64,000 nt of DNA, taken from contig CANKII010000005.1 in assembly GCA_947482115.1 (NCBI GenBank), positions 87,461 to 151,460 of the forward strand, in the 5' to 3' direction. This DNA comes from Fibrobacterota bacterium (GTDB taxonomy: Bacteria; Fibrobacterota; Fibrobacteria; UBA11236). The translations under genes and the position numbers were made by a program. A model generated the notes under the pieces. That model was not told the DNA's origin. It made no database searches and saw only the letters and a list, made by a program, of their open reading frames with translations. Shown one piece after another: positions 25,248 to 34,419 of the stretch; positions within the stretch are counted from its first letter, which is position 1; every line of letters starts with the position of its first letter.

Positions 25248-25550
25248 TCAGCGATTTTTTCGAGTCCGTTTTTCCCAATAACCCGGCTTGCGTTTTAGAT
25301 GCATAACGGCTGCCACATAGATCGAATTCTTATCCACGGCATAAATCAAACCGTATGGGAAAACATGCACCAGAAAACGCCGGAACGATCCCTTAATCCG
25401 ACGCCATAGGATGGGATGTCGAATCACATCTTTTGTGGCAGCTTCTATTGCTTCAAGAAAAAGTTTGCCCAACCCCGGTTGACTGTCTTCATAAAAAGCA
25501 GCTGCTTGTTGTACTTCAAGCAGGGCTTCCGGGTCAAAATACAGTTTCAC
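25248..25550 (-). CDS. ParE/RelE-superfamily toxin
   Basis: A 100-residue toxin candidate starting at GTG with a GTGA overlap on the antitoxin stop. It shows the family pattern: F.PEALLEVQQAAAFYED, a central GLGKLFLEAIEAATKDVIRHP, then RRFLVHVFPYGLIYAVDKNSIYVAAVMHLKRKPGYW, where the R-F-P-Y-x-I-Y core and the C-terminal H..R.P.YW are typical of ParE-like toxins. Known members poison gyrase or cut mRNA; which applies cannot be told. It is intact and paired with a full antitoxin. Confidence 0.88.
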   Translation of the reverse strand: MKLYFDPEALLEVQQAAAFYEDSQPGLGKLFLEAIEAATKDVIRHPILWRRIKGSFRRFLVHVFPYGLIYAVDKNSIYVAAVMHLKRKPGYWEKRTRKNR

Positions 25551-25780
25551 CAGCCGAGGGCTTTCCGAATCTGTTTAAATCCGGTTGCCGCAGGGACTCC
25601 GCGCCTTTCTCCTTTGCGGTAAGCAGCGAAACGCCGTTCGGCTTCCTGAACCCACGCCTCTTCAATTTCGGTCAAAGGTTTTTCATCAACACTGTGCATC
25701 AAGCGTTCAGCCAATGCCTCACGATCCTTAATCGGCAAACGAAAGACCTTGCGTTCAATTTCAAGCAATTGTGGACTCAT
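25547..25780 (-). CDS. Addiction-module antitoxin (TIGR02574-like)
   Basis: A 77-residue antitoxin, the first gene of the pair. GGAGG lies 9 nt before the ATG. The N-terminal helix pattern IERKVFRLPIKDREALAERLMHSVD and the acidic EIEEAWVQEAERRFAAY then G.R.GVPA match the short putative addiction-module proteins that accompany ParE/RelE toxins. It likely binds the toxin through its C-terminus and may repress the operon. It is divergent from the zinc-ribbon gene at 25912. Confidence 0.88.
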   Translation of the reverse strand: MSPQLLEIERKVFRLPIKDREALAERLMHSVDEKPLTEIEEAWVQEAERRFAAYRKGERRGVPAATGFKQIRKALGW

Positions 25781-25911
25781 TTTTCATTCCTCCGCATATC
25801 CATAAAATGTCAAGGAATCCCGATTTAAGCAAGTCCTTACCAAACGAAACAAAACCCGCTCCGCAATATAGCCCCACGGTAATTCCCCAAAAGCCGTATT
25901 ATATTAAATCC

Positions 25912-26196
25912 ATGGCTTCCAAGGAAATCAAAATCGATTGCCCCTGCTGCAAGGCCAAACTGGTCATTGATACTGAAACCGGCATCATTCTCCAAACCAC
26001 ACCTCACAAGGAAGCGCCGCCCAGCCTTCAGGATTTTCTCAAGAACGACAAGAACCGTTCCAAGGATCTGGACGAGAAGTTCGCCGAGGCCAAACGTCAA
26101 GAGGACACCAAGCTGCAAACTCTCGAAAAGAAATTCGAGTGGGCGAAGAAGAACAAGGACAAGCTCCCCGAAGCCCCGCGCATCCAGTGGGATTGA
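25912..26196 (+). CDS. Zinc-ribbon plus coiled-coil small protein
   Basis: A 94-residue protein. The frame is open from 25771, but ATG 25912 is chosen because TATATT lies 6 nt upstream and the conserved part starts there. An N-terminal CPCCKAKLVIDTETG treble-clef-like motif has only the first half of a zinc site (CxxC with an extra Cys), and a highly charged helical stretch follows (KNDKNRSKDLDEKFAEAKRQEDTK) that predicts a coiled coil. It may dimerise. Its stop is 9 nt before ptsP, so the two are probably co-transcribed. The function is unknown. Confidence 0.7.
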   Translation: MASKEIKIDCPCCKAKLVIDTETGIILQTTPHKEAPPSLQDFLKNDKNRSKDLDEKFAEAKRQEDTKLQTLEKKFEWAKKNKDKLPEAPRIQWD

Positions 26197-26205
26197 GTCC
26201 GATTC

Positions 26206-28488
26206 ATGTCCGACGCGCAAACCGCCTTTGAAATTATCCGCTCCGTAACCCGGACCATGATCGAGTCGCGCGAAACCCAGCCCGCGCTGGATGCCGTGGT
26301 GCAATTGATTTCGGAAAAGATGGGCGCCGAAGTTTGTTCCATCTATTTGCACGAAGCCGGAACCGATCAACTGCGCATGGCTTCAACGTATGGACTGAAT
26401 GCGGATGCGCTTTCGAATGTGCATCTCAAATCCGACGAAGGATTGACCGGTGCCGTGTTTTCCGACGGTGACGTTGTAAACATCGCCCACCCGCGCCAGG
26501 ATGCCCGCTTTAAATTCTTTCCCGGCCTCGGCGAAGATCGACTCAACAATTTTCTCGGTGTCCCCATCCCACCCGGAACCGCGCGTGGCAACGGCGTCCT
26601 GATTCTTCAGGGAACGGAACCCGCGCCCTTCAACCGCACCGTGCACGATCTCGCCTACACGCTTGCCGCACAACTCGGCACCTTGCTCGAAAACCGCAAA
26701 CTGAAATCCTCACCATTACTGGAGTCCTCCGGCGGGATGAGCCGGGCCGTCCCTCCCCCGCCCAAGGAAGCGCCGCCATTCCTGCGCGCGCAAATGGCGA
26801 TGGGCGGCATTGCCGACGGCACCGTACTGGTGCTTAAAACCCATCAGGTGTGGGAAGACCTTCTCTTCAGCGAATCGGAAGATGCTGAAAAGGAACTGGT
26901 GCTTTTCAAGGAAGCCGTCCAGCTGGCCCGCAAGGAAACCCGCTGGTTGCGACAGCGCGCCGGGGAATTGTTCGCCGAAATGGACGCCCGTATTTTCGAC
27001 ACTCATGAATTGTTTCTCATGGACGAAAGCTATGTCGGCCTCATTGAAAACCATGTGCGGGAAAAAATGACCGCTGCCTTCGCGGTCAAGCTCGCGACCC
27101 GCGAACTCACCCAGTCCTTTCAAAAGTCCGGCAATGCGAAACTGGCCGATCGCGCTGCGGATTTGCGCGATGTCGCCCTGCGACTGTTGAATGCATTAGG
27201 GGAAGTTCAGGGGCATTATCACCCGGAGCCGGAATCAGACACGGGTGTGATCGTGGCCGCAGCGGAATTGCTTCCCTCCGATCTCGTGTATTTGCAATCA
27301 CGCAAGGTACTCGGCATACTCTGTGAAACCGGCGGACTCACCTCCCACGCCGCCATTCTCGCCCGCTCATTGGACATTCCCTGCTTCATCGGTATCCCCG
27401 GTCTCACCCAGTTTCTTCCCTCGGGAACACATGTCATTCTCGACGGTCACTCCGGGCTCATTTACATACGTCCGGAAGCGCCCGTCATTCGTGAATACCA
27501 GCGGTTGCTTGCTTCGTTTCAGGCAAGAAGCGATATCCAGCCTCCGGATCAAGATCGCACCCTAGATGGGCATCCCGTTCAGCTCTCCGGTAACGTCTCG
27601 CTGCTTTCCGATCTGCAATTGATGAAGCGTTTCGGAATCAAAAGCGTGGGCCTTTACCGTTCTGAATTTTTCTTCATGATCCGTTCTTCCTTTCCGGATG
27701 AGGAAACGCAATTCGGCGTTTACCGGCAGGTGATGGAACGCTGCGGAGCTTTCGGTGTTACTTTCCGTTTGCTGGATGTGGGTGGCGACAAGCCTCTTAA
27801 ATACTTCGACTGGGGCAAGGAGGAAAATCCAAGTCTCGGCTGGCGCTCCATCCGCATGCTTCTGGAACGACCTGACATTTTAAAACCACATATGCGGGCT
27901 TTACTGCGCGCTTCTCAATTGGGGCAAATGCGACTGCTCTTCCCCATGATCGCCACCTTGCGCGATCTGCGTGAGCTCAAAGAGCATTTGAAAGTGGCGG
28001 CTGCGGAATTGGAAGCAGAACACGGCGTAGTTTTTCGTCTTCCCCCGATGGGGATTATGATTGAGATCCCCTCCACAGTTTTACAAATCGAGGGATTTTT
28101 ATTCGAATCCGATTTCATTTGTCTCGGTACCAACGATTTGATTCAATATCTCTTCGCCATCGATCGCAGCAATGAACGGGTGGCGAGCTATCATCAGCCT
28201 TATCACCCGGCTTTGCTTCAGGCGCTGAAGCATGTCGCCGATGCGGCGCAAAAGGCGGGGAAACCCGTGACGGTATGCGGAGAAATGGCCTCGGACCCCA
28301 AGGCGGTTGCGCTGTTATTGGGATTGGGCTTGACTTCGCTCAGCATTGCTCCCGGCGCGGCGGATGATGTCCGGGAAGCATTGGCGAAACTCAGCTATTT
28401 GAAATGCCAGTCGCTGGCCCGGCGTGCGCTGCAATTATCAACGGCCGAAGAGGTTCGCAAAGAAGTTGATTTGTTCTGGCCAACGTAG
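26206..28488 (+). CDS. ptsP: PtsP, GAF-domain phosphoenolpyruvate-protein phosphotransferase (EI-Ntr)
   Basis: A 760-residue cytosolic enzyme I paralogue that takes phosphate from PEP and passes it to an HPr-like carrier. An N-terminal GAF domain (about residues 1-165) is followed by the PEP-utilising domains with the active-site His in GGLTSHAAILAR (near residue 380), GLYRSEFFFM, DVGGDKPLKY, and the C-terminal PEP-binding block CLGTNDLIQYLFAIDRSNE and CGEMASDP. The GAF domain distinguishes it from sugar PTS enzyme I. A ptsN-like EIIA gene is at 37124; no HPr gene is seen. The TAG stop is provided by a GTAGGGGC repeat unit. Confidence 0.93.
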   Translation: MSDAQTAFEIIRSVTRTMIESRETQPALDAVVQLISEKMGAEVCSIYLHEAGTDQLRMASTYGLNADALSNVHLKSDEGLTGAVFSDGDVVNIAHPRQDARFKFFPGLGEDRLNNFLGVPIPPGTARGNGVLILQGTEPAPFNRTVHDLAYTLAAQLGTLLENRKLKSSPLLESSGGMSRAVPPPPKEAPPFLRAQMAMGGIADGTVLVLKTHQVWEDLLFSESEDAEKELVLFKEAVQLARKETRWLRQRAGELFAEMDARIFDTHELFLMDESYVGLIENHVREKMTAAFAVKLATRELTQSFQKSGNAKLADRAADLRDVALRLLNALGEVQGHYHPEPESDTGVIVAAAELLPSDLVYLQSRKVLGILCETGGLTSHAAILARSLDIPCFIGIPGLTQFLPSGTHVILDGHSGLIYIRPEAPVIREYQRLLASFQARSDIQPPDQDRTLDGHPVQLSGNVSLLSDLQLMKRFGIKSVGLYRSEFFFMIRSSFPDEETQFGVYRQVMERCGAFGVTFRLLDVGGDKPLKYFDWGKEENPSLGWRSIRMLLERPDILKPHMRALLRASQLGQMRLLFPMIATLRDLRELKEHLKVAAAELEAEHGVVFRLPPMGIMIEIPSTVLQIEGFLFESDFICLGTNDLIQYLFAIDRSNERVASYHQPYHPALLQALKHVADAAQKAGKPVTVCGEMASDPKAVALLLGLGLTSLSIAPGAADDVREALAKLSYLKCQSLARRALQLSTAEEVRKEVDLFWPT

Positions 28489-28534
28489 GGGCGGTTCATT
28501 TGTAGGGGCAACCCATGGGTTGCCCCTACAAATG
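28485..28534. repeat. Palindrome of GTAGGGGC type between ptsP and dnaA
   Basis: A partial unit GTAGGGGCGG at 28485-28494 supplies the ptsP stop codon. The full unit at 28497-28534 is a 38-bp perfect palindrome, CATTTGTAGGGGCAACCCA and its complement. It lies between the convergent ptsP and dnaA stops and could fold in either transcript, but no T-run follows. Confidence 0.9.
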
Positions 28535-28541
28535 ACAAAAA

Positions 28542-29864
28542 TCATTTCGCCGTTAATTTTCCCATAATCGCATCAACGCTTTTCTTAAAACTATCGTCCT
28601 TCTCCATCGCTTTTTCAATGGTCTTAATCGCATGCACCACCGTGCTATGATCGCGGCCACCAAAGCTTAAACCGATTGATTTCAAAGAAGATGAAGTCAG
28701 TTCCTTCATGATGAACATCGCGAGTTGCCGGGCCTGTGCCACTTCCTTGGTGCCGCGTCCCTGTTCCAGAATCTTGTCCACTTCGACTTCGAAATAACCT
28801 GCCACCACCGAGGTAATATCCCCGGAGGTGATGCGCTTCGAAGGTTGATGAGCCCCGATGCGATTGACGATTTCCTCAGCCAGCTCCATGGTAATGTCCG
28901 CATGCTTGATGGAAGCCTGCAGCAGTAATTGCCGGATGGCTCCCTCAAGAATGCGGATATTCGAGTCAATGGCCTCAGCCAAATAAGAAATGATGTCCTC
29001 GGAAATATTGAGGTTCTGCGCCTGAGCCTTGCGACGCAAAATCGCCTCGCGCGTTTCCCGATCCGGCGGCTGAATGTCGACAAACAGTCCCCATTGGAAA
29101 CGGCTGACCAGACGATCTTCCAATCCCTTGAGTTCACCCGGAGGCGCGTCGCTGGTAAGCACAATTTGCTTGCGGCTTTGGTGCAGCGAGTTGAAGATGT
29201 GGAAGAATTCCTCCTGCGTGCGATCCTTGCCGCTCAGGAATTGCACGTCGTCCATCAGCAATACATCGACTTCATGGCGATAAAACGCCGACATCTCATT
29301 GATGCGATTGTGCTGAATGGACTCCACGAACTCGCGATAAAAAGCTTCGGAAGTCACATAGCGGACACGCTTGCCCGGATTTTCACGCAAGACGTGGTTA
29401 CCGATGGCCTGCAACAAATGAGTTTTGCCGAGTCCCACTCCCCCGTAAATCAACAGAGGATTAAAGCGCGATCCACCTGGCTCTTTCGCCACAGCCAGCG
29501 CTGCGGAATGCGCGAATTGGGAATTGCTTCCGACTACGAATTCTTCGAAATTGTAGCCGGGATTGAGATCGATGGAAGGAAGGCTGCTGAAGGGAATGGA
29601 CGGGCTGTGATTGGACGGCAGAGGCGCCGTGGATTGTCTGCGAAACTGGACACGGAGATGCCGACCCGTCGCCTCCTGAAAACAATGCTCGATGAGTCCG
29701 CCGTAAATACGCGCCAGTTGATCGAGATCGATATGAACGGGAACCGCAATCGCCAGATTGGAATCCCCTACCTCCTGAATTTTCAACGGAAGAATCCATT
29801 GATTCAAGGCTTCTTCTGAAAGTTTTTCGCGCAAACAGCCCACACAAGCCGTCCACATATTCAC
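28542..29864 (-). CDS. dnaA: Chromosomal replication initiator protein DnaA
   Basis: A protein of about 440 residues that binds DnaA boxes and melts the origin. Domain I begins MWTACVGCLREKLSEEALNQW, so I choose the GTG two codons before it (29864), although the frame is open to 30137 and no good ribosome site marks either. The AAA+ domain has the Walker A GGVGLGKTH, Walker B VLLMDDVQF, and sensor residues; domain IV has the DnaA-box signature GGRDHSTVVHAI. The gene is not beside dnaN or recF, and no clear cluster of TTATCCACA-like boxes is present around it. Confidence 0.93.
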   Translation of the reverse strand: MNMWTACVGCLREKLSEEALNQWILPLKIQEVGDSNLAIAVPVHIDLDQLARIYGGLIEHCFQEATGRHLRVQFRRQSTAPLPSNHSPSIPFSSLPSIDLNPGYNFEEFVVGSNSQFAHSAALAVAKEPGGSRFNPLLIYGGVGLGKTHLLQAIGNHVLRENPGKRVRYVTSEAFYREFVESIQHNRINEMSAFYRHEVDVLLMDDVQFLSGKDRTQEEFFHIFNSLHQSRKQIVLTSDAPPGELKGLEDRLVSRFQWGLFVDIQPPDRETREAILRRKAQAQNLNISEDIISYLAEAIDSNIRILEGAIRQLLLQASIKHADITMELAEEIVNRIGAHQPSKRITSGDITSVVAGYFEVEVDKILEQGRGTKEVAQARQLAMFIMKELTSSSLKSIGLSFGGRDHSTVVHAIKTIEKAMEKDDSFKKSVDAIMGKLTAK

Positions 29865-30108
29865 CCAGCTCGCAGCGGAAGAGCCGTTGCCAATGAACGT
29901 TCTCGGCCGCGAAACAGAGCCGGTTTCCTGATATTTTTGATCTTCGAGGGCCAAGTCCGTACCGTGCGGAATCACCGCGATTATTTGTGGGTTTGGAATG
30001 ATACTAATTGGGGAATAATGGTTCGATGGCCGGGAAAATCTCTTATTTTTACCCCCGTTGCAGAATTCCATAATTTCACCATTTTTACAACCGGGCCATT
30101 GAATCACC

Positions 30109-30702
30109 GTGACGCCAATCGACCAAACATCATCCATTCCAATCGCCTACTGGCTCTGGGGAACTTTCATTTTGTTTCTGGTGGCGCATTTTCTCTGGTG
30201 CCAATTCGCCGCCTATCCCACCGCTTTCGAGTCCCAATTGCGCAAGGGAAAATCCTGGGTTTATATCCCACTGGGTTGGAAGGGTTTCCGCAAATTCACC
30301 GTGCTTTCTGTTTCCCGCTTGCTCGTCCTGTCGGTGGCCGGAAGTGGAACCATTTTATTGATGTTCCTGACCCAGAAGTACACGCTACAACGCGGACCAC
30401 TTTGGATTACGGGTTTTGCAGTCGTTCTTTTTCTCGCCATAAACCGGCTGGATGCCTTCTGGAATCATCTGCGCTACCGCCAGCAGGAGGATGCCTACTA
30501 CCGCCTGCACGATGAGCTCCGTGCGAAGCTCGATCAGGAAGCCAAGGACTACACAGAAGCCCAGTTTCGCAGCCTTGCCGCCTATCAGCACCAGCAACGC
30601 CTGCACAAGGCCGATGAAGCGGGAACCTTTCTCGTCGCCCTGAAATCCGAGGCCAGGATAGCGCGTAAAACTCCGGCTCCCGTTCAATCTGCGGAAGCCT
30701 GA
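30109..30702 (+). CDS. Integral membrane protein of unknown function
   Basis: A 197-residue protein starting at GTG. Three hydrophobic segments are visible (about residues 13-33, 65-88 and 98-115), and then a long charged helical region from RYRQQEDAYYRLHDELRAKL to the end that looks like a cytosolic coiled coil with Ala/Pro-rich tail. I do not recognise the family. It is followed 8 nt later by the squalene synthase-like gene and heads the run 30109-34285 of mostly overlapping genes. Confidence 0.65.
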   Translation: MTPIDQTSSIPIAYWLWGTFILFLVAHFLWCQFAAYPTAFESQLRKGKSWVYIPLGWKGFRKFTVLSVSRLLVLSVAGSGTILLMFLTQKYTLQRGPLWITGFAVVLFLAINRLDAFWNHLRYRQQEDAYYRLHDELRAKLDQEAKDYTEAQFRSLAAYQHQQRLHKADEAGTFLVALKSEARIARKTPAPVQSAEA

Positions 30703-30710
30703 CTCCGCCA

Positions 30711-31847
30711 ATGAACAAGGCCGGCATTCCGGAAGACGATTCTTGGAGGGAACGACTGCGTCAGGGGCTTTCCGCTTCTGAAAATCTTGCATTCGCCCGG
30801 TTCGCCCTGTCCCGTGTCTCACGAACCTTTGCCCTCAACATTCGTATTCTGCCCCTTCCCCTCCAGAATCACGTTCTCTACGCCTATCTGTATTGCCGGA
30901 TGGCAGATACGCTCGAAGATGATTCCGTTCTCGAACCCTCTGAAAAAATCCGGCTGCTGAAAAGCTTCTCCGCATTATTCACACCTGCTGAAAATCCGGA
31001 CGAGAACATGTACGCATTCAGCGCACAACTTCCCACAGCTTGGAAAACTTCTCCGGAATGGGAGCATTTGCTGCTCGTCCACGCCTCTGCGATCCTGACG
31101 CCTTATTTGGATTTCCCAGTTCCGGTGCAGCAAATCATTTCCCGCTGCGTGAATGAAATGTGTGAAGGCATGGCGGATTTCACGGCAAAGCAGGAAAAGA
31201 GTGGCGGTCTGAATCTCATCGAGTCCATCGAAGATCTCGACCGGTATTGTTATTACGTGGCGGGAACCGTGGGCATTCTGCTTTGCGAACTGTTCATCGG
31301 ACATTCCAGACATATCACCGCAGAAAAAGCCAAAAAGCTTCGGGAACACTGTGTGTCATTCGGACTCGGTCTGCAGCTCACCAACATTCTCAAGGATTTG
31401 CACGACGACAAAGACCGGAACATCTCGTGGCTTCCCGGTGAACTTCTGAAATCAGAGCATCTTACTTTTCAGGATTTCCTACACTCGCCTGCAGCCAAGG
31501 ACGGGCGGCGAAGAATCTACCGAATCTTGTTCGCCAAGGCCCAAAAACACCTTGAAGATGCGCTGGAGTATTCCTGCCTAATCCCCAGATATAACAGGCA
31601 GTTACGGTTATTTTGCTTGTGGCCTCTTTTCATGGCCATCGAAACCCTTGCCTTGCTGGCAGAAAGCCTCGATGCCTTGACCGAGGGTGTGCGGCTTAAG
31701 ATTCCCCGCTCCAAAGTGAGCAGCATTGTGGGACGAACCCAGCTCTTTTGGTGGTCGAATCGCTGGATTCATTCCGAGTTTCAAAAACCTATGCGCCGAC
31801 TGGAAAACGCCTTGAATGCAAATTCTTTTACCTTGGAAAACACATGA
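30711..31847 (+). CDS. Squalene synthase-like (Erg9-type) enzyme
   Basis: A 378-residue member of the trans-isoprenyl head-to-head synthases, which join two farnesyl diphosphates to squalene. The pattern is nearer eukaryotic farnesyltransferase than bacterial HpnC/HpnD: SRTFALNIRILP, the first Asp motif YCRMADTLEDD, DRYCYYVAGTVGILLCELF, and the second region GLGLQLTNILKDLHDDKDR followed by WLP. A hydrophobic C-terminal segment (FCLWPLFMAIETLALLAESL) may contact the membrane. No squalene cyclase or hopanoid gene is in the window. The stop overlaps the lspA start (ATGA). Confidence 0.8.
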   Translation: MNKAGIPEDDSWRERLRQGLSASENLAFARFALSRVSRTFALNIRILPLPLQNHVLYAYLYCRMADTLEDDSVLEPSEKIRLLKSFSALFTPAENPDENMYAFSAQLPTAWKTSPEWEHLLLVHASAILTPYLDFPVPVQQIISRCVNEMCEGMADFTAKQEKSGGLNLIESIEDLDRYCYYVAGTVGILLCELFIGHSRHITAEKAKKLREHCVSFGLGLQLTNILKDLHDDKDRNISWLPGELLKSEHLTFQDFLHSPAAKDGRRRIYRILFAKAQKHLEDALEYSCLIPRYNRQLRLFCLWPLFMAIETLALLAESLDALTEGVRLKIPRSKVSSIVGRTQLFWWSNRWIHSEFQKPMRRLENALNANSFTLENT

Positions 31848-32404
31848 AATCCTCTTCGCGTAATTCATTGTTGTTCTGGCTCATTGGGGCGGGAATGCTT
31901 GGGCTGGATCAAGCCACCAAGCATTGGGCCCGCCTTCGTTTCTCCCTGCCGGACGGAAATCCTGATTATTTCAAATCCCTTCCCGTCATCGGTGACTGGC
32001 TTCAATTCCGTCTCGTTTACAACATCGGTGCGGCCTTCGGAATGAAACCGCAAAGCGTCCTTCCCTTCCTCAGCCCCACCCTCTTCTATGCGCTTTTTTC
32101 CTGTGCCGCCATGGCATTCCTGTTGGTGTATTACTTCCGCCTGAAGTCCAACGAATCGGCATCGCGTTTGGGAGTCATTCTGATTCTGGCCGGGGCCATA
32201 GGCAATCTCATCGACCGCTTGCATTTTCACAAAGTCACCGATTTTATCGACGCGGGAATTCCGGGTGTTTTTCCGCGCTGGCCAACCTTCAATGTCGCCG
32301 ACAGCAGCGTTTGTGTCGGAATGGGAATCCTCCTTCTCTTTCCCATTCTTTTCAAGAGCCAGGCAAATCCTGAATCCGCTCCATCGAGTCCTGATGTCGG
32401 ATAA
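31844..32404 (+). CDS. lspA: Lipoprotein signal peptidase II
   Basis: A 186-residue inner-membrane aspartyl protease that cleaves diacylglyceryl-prolipoproteins before the lipobox Cys. The start ATG overlaps the preceding stop. Conserved blocks are GLDQATKHWA, YNIGAAFGM, GAIGNLIDRL and FPRWPTFNVADSSVCVG, with the catalytic Asp pair in GNLIDR and NVADS. Four hydrophobic helices are visible. Its substrates in this window include the lipoproteins at 14454, 45767 and 51131. It overlaps rluD by 11 bp. Confidence 0.96.
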   Translation: MKSSSRNSLLFWLIGAGMLGLDQATKHWARLRFSLPDGNPDYFKSLPVIGDWLQFRLVYNIGAAFGMKPQSVLPFLSPTLFYALFSCAAMAFLLVYYFRLKSNESASRLGVILILAGAIGNLIDRLHFHKVTDFIDAGIPGVFPRWPTFNVADSSVCVGMGILLLFPILFKSQANPESAPSSPDVG

Positions 32405-33380
32405 TCGCCTGTCCTTTGTTTGTGGTGAGGAAGACGCAGGAACACGGCTCGACAAATTTCTCAACGCGCGCCTCGAAGACACTTCGCGTTCCCAAATCCA
32501 GAAATGGATCGAAGATGGACTGGCGCTGGTAAACGGGATTCCGTCCCGCAAAAACACCTCTTTAAATACAGAGGATGTGATTGAAATCGAGATCCCTCCG
32601 CAACCGGAAGCCAATTATCTCGAACCCGAAAACATTCCCATCCGCATTGTGTATGAAGATGAATTTCTCGCCGTGGTGGACAAACCCAAAGGCATGGTCA
32701 CCCACCCCGGAAATGGAGTGCGTTCCGGAACTTTGGCCAATGCGCTGGCTTATCATTTCAAACAACTTTCCGACATCGGCGGCTGGGATCGTCCCGGCAT
32801 CGTGCATCGTCTGGATCGAGACACTACCGGCCTGCTCATCGTGGCGCGGGATAACGTCACTCATGCCGCGTTGTCAAAACAGCTGGAAGAGCACCAAATC
32901 CGGCGAACCTATGAAGCCTTGTGCTGGCGCGAATTGTCTCCGGCCAACGGACTGTTCGATGCTCCGCTGGGAAGACACCCCACCGATCCCTTGAGACGCG
33001 CCGTGCGCGAAAACGGAAAATCCGCCATCACCCATTACCGCGTACTCGACTGGTTTCATTTCGTTTCCCATCTGGAAGTACGCCTTGAAACCGGACGCAC
33101 CCATCAAATCCGCGTTCATCTTTCGCATGCAGGCTATTCCATTGTGGGCGACGCCTTGTACGGCGGACGCGAAACCATGCTGGCGCGCACACAACCCTTA
33201 TATCACGCCCGTGCGGTGGGTTTGCTCAAGCTTTTGTCGTCCCAGGCCCTGCACTCCGCCCGTCTGGTCTTTACGCATCCCCGCACCAGCGAGACAATGG
33301 AATTCCGCTCCCCCATGCCCGAGGAATTCCGCGCCGCAATGGAATTCCTGCAACCTTACAAACGCGAGATGGAATCATGA
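32394..33380 (+). CDS. rluD: RluD-type 23S rRNA pseudouridine synthase
   Basis: A 328-residue RluA-family enzyme. An N-terminal S4 RNA-binding domain (RLDKFLNARLEDTSRSQIQKWI) precedes the catalytic domain with HRLDRDTTGLLIVAR, which carries the catalytic Asp, then GRTHQIRVHLSHAGYSIVGD. Domain order and length fit RluD, which makes pseudouridines 1911, 1915 and 1917 in E. coli 23S rRNA. The lspA-rluD order is common in bacteria. The start lies inside the end of lspA. Confidence 0.93.
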   Translation: MSDNRLSFVCGEEDAGTRLDKFLNARLEDTSRSQIQKWIEDGLALVNGIPSRKNTSLNTEDVIEIEIPPQPEANYLEPENIPIRIVYEDEFLAVVDKPKGMVTHPGNGVRSGTLANALAYHFKQLSDIGGWDRPGIVHRLDRDTTGLLIVARDNVTHAALSKQLEEHQIRRTYEALCWRELSPANGLFDAPLGRHPTDPLRRAVRENGKSAITHYRVLDWFHFVSHLEVRLETGRTHQIRVHLSHAGYSIVGDALYGGRETMLARTQPLYHARAVGLLKLLSSQALHSARLVFTHPRTSETMEFRSPMPEEFRAAMEFLQPYKREMES

Positions 33381-34285
33381 AGAAACCCCCGAAGTTCGAT
33401 TTTAACCGCGCACTCGCCCGCGGCCACGTTTGTTATGACGCCGGAGTGGGTCAATGGTGGGAAAGCCAGGCCGCAGATGGCGCACATCGCTCCGCCTATC
33501 GCGCCATTGCGGAATACATCCGCGACAAAATGCGAGCAGCTAAAATCAAATCCCCTCTGATCGTGGACTACGCCTGCGGCGGCGGATTTGTGCTGTTGCA
33601 ATTGGCCAAGCTTTTGCCCGAAGCGCGACTGGTGGGTTTGGACGGTTCCAAAAAACTGCTGGCATTGGCTCAATCCCGGTTGGAAGCACAAGGTGTTTCC
33701 TGCGCCGCTCTTCCGGCTGATGAAGCTTTTGCAACCCAAGGCCCCCGTGTTCGTTTAATCCAGACTCTGCTGCCCAATTTCAAATTGCCGAAAGGCAAGG
33801 CGGATGCAGTGGCCTTTGTGTTTCCCAACATCGCACCCGGTCCCAAGGATCAACCGATTTACGATCGCAACGGTTATTTGAATCGCGTGGACGTGGCGGT
33901 GGCGAAAATGCTGGCCCGGTTTCGCGAAATGGATCCGGAAGATGAAGTCACCAAAGATGATCCGGACACCCTGTTCGACGGCTATATGACGGAAAGAGTT
34001 TTGGCGCGAAATATCTACGGAATGCTGAAACCGCGTGGGCAATGGATTAAAGTGGATTATGCCAATGCCCTGCGCTCGGAACTCAGCCAGCTTTCACAAC
34101 AGCGTTGTTTGTTCTGTGAATGCGCCCTGGAAGCCGCCATCAAGGAAACCCGCAGCGAACAACTCTTCGCCATGCGGGACAATGTATTCCGGCGATCCAA
34201 AGTCATCATGGACGTTTATCACCAGACCAAGGATGAATCGGACAAATCCGGCGGATATTTCATCACCTTGCTGGAAGGTCTTTAA
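33377..34285 (+). CDS. SAM-dependent methyltransferase, class I
   Basis: A 302-residue protein coupled to rluD by an ATGA overlap. The SAM-binding motif I is IVDYACGGGFVLLQLAKLLP near residues 57-76, then LVGLDGSKKLLALAQ as motif II and DAVAFVFPNIAPGP as motif IV. A long insertion with charged sequence (MDPEDEVTKDDPDTLFDGYM) precedes the C-terminal MLKPRGQWIKVDYA. The substrate is not evident. Position after rluD hints at RNA or cell-envelope modification, but that is weak. Confidence 0.75.
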   Translation: MKKPPKFDFNRALARGHVCYDAGVGQWWESQAADGAHRSAYRAIAEYIRDKMRAAKIKSPLIVDYACGGGFVLLQLAKLLPEARLVGLDGSKKLLALAQSRLEAQGVSCAALPADEAFATQGPRVRLIQTLLPNFKLPKGKADAVAFVFPNIAPGPKDQPIYDRNGYLNRVDVAVAKMLARFREMDPEDEVTKDDPDTLFDGYMTERVLARNIYGMLKPRGQWIKVDYANALRSELSQLSQQRCLFCECALEAAIKETRSEQLFAMRDNVFRRSKVIMDVYHQTKDESDKSGGYFITLLEGL

Positions 34286-34419
34286 ACCGCAAAGAAAAGC
34301 TTCCGACTGAACACGGTGAGGTAACAACAGGGTAACGCCCGGGTAACAGTTACAAAATCCGGAAATTGAGTTGATGATTTTTCCACCTTCATCTTCTTGC
34401 GACGATTATCTTATTCGTC

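Noticed and set aside
28929..29819. 296-residue frame on the plus strand
   Set aside because: It is antisense to dnaA, which has complete AAA+ and domain IV motifs.
29865..30108. Replication origin upstream of dnaA
   Set aside because: AT content is only moderate and no cluster of TTATCCACA-like boxes was found.
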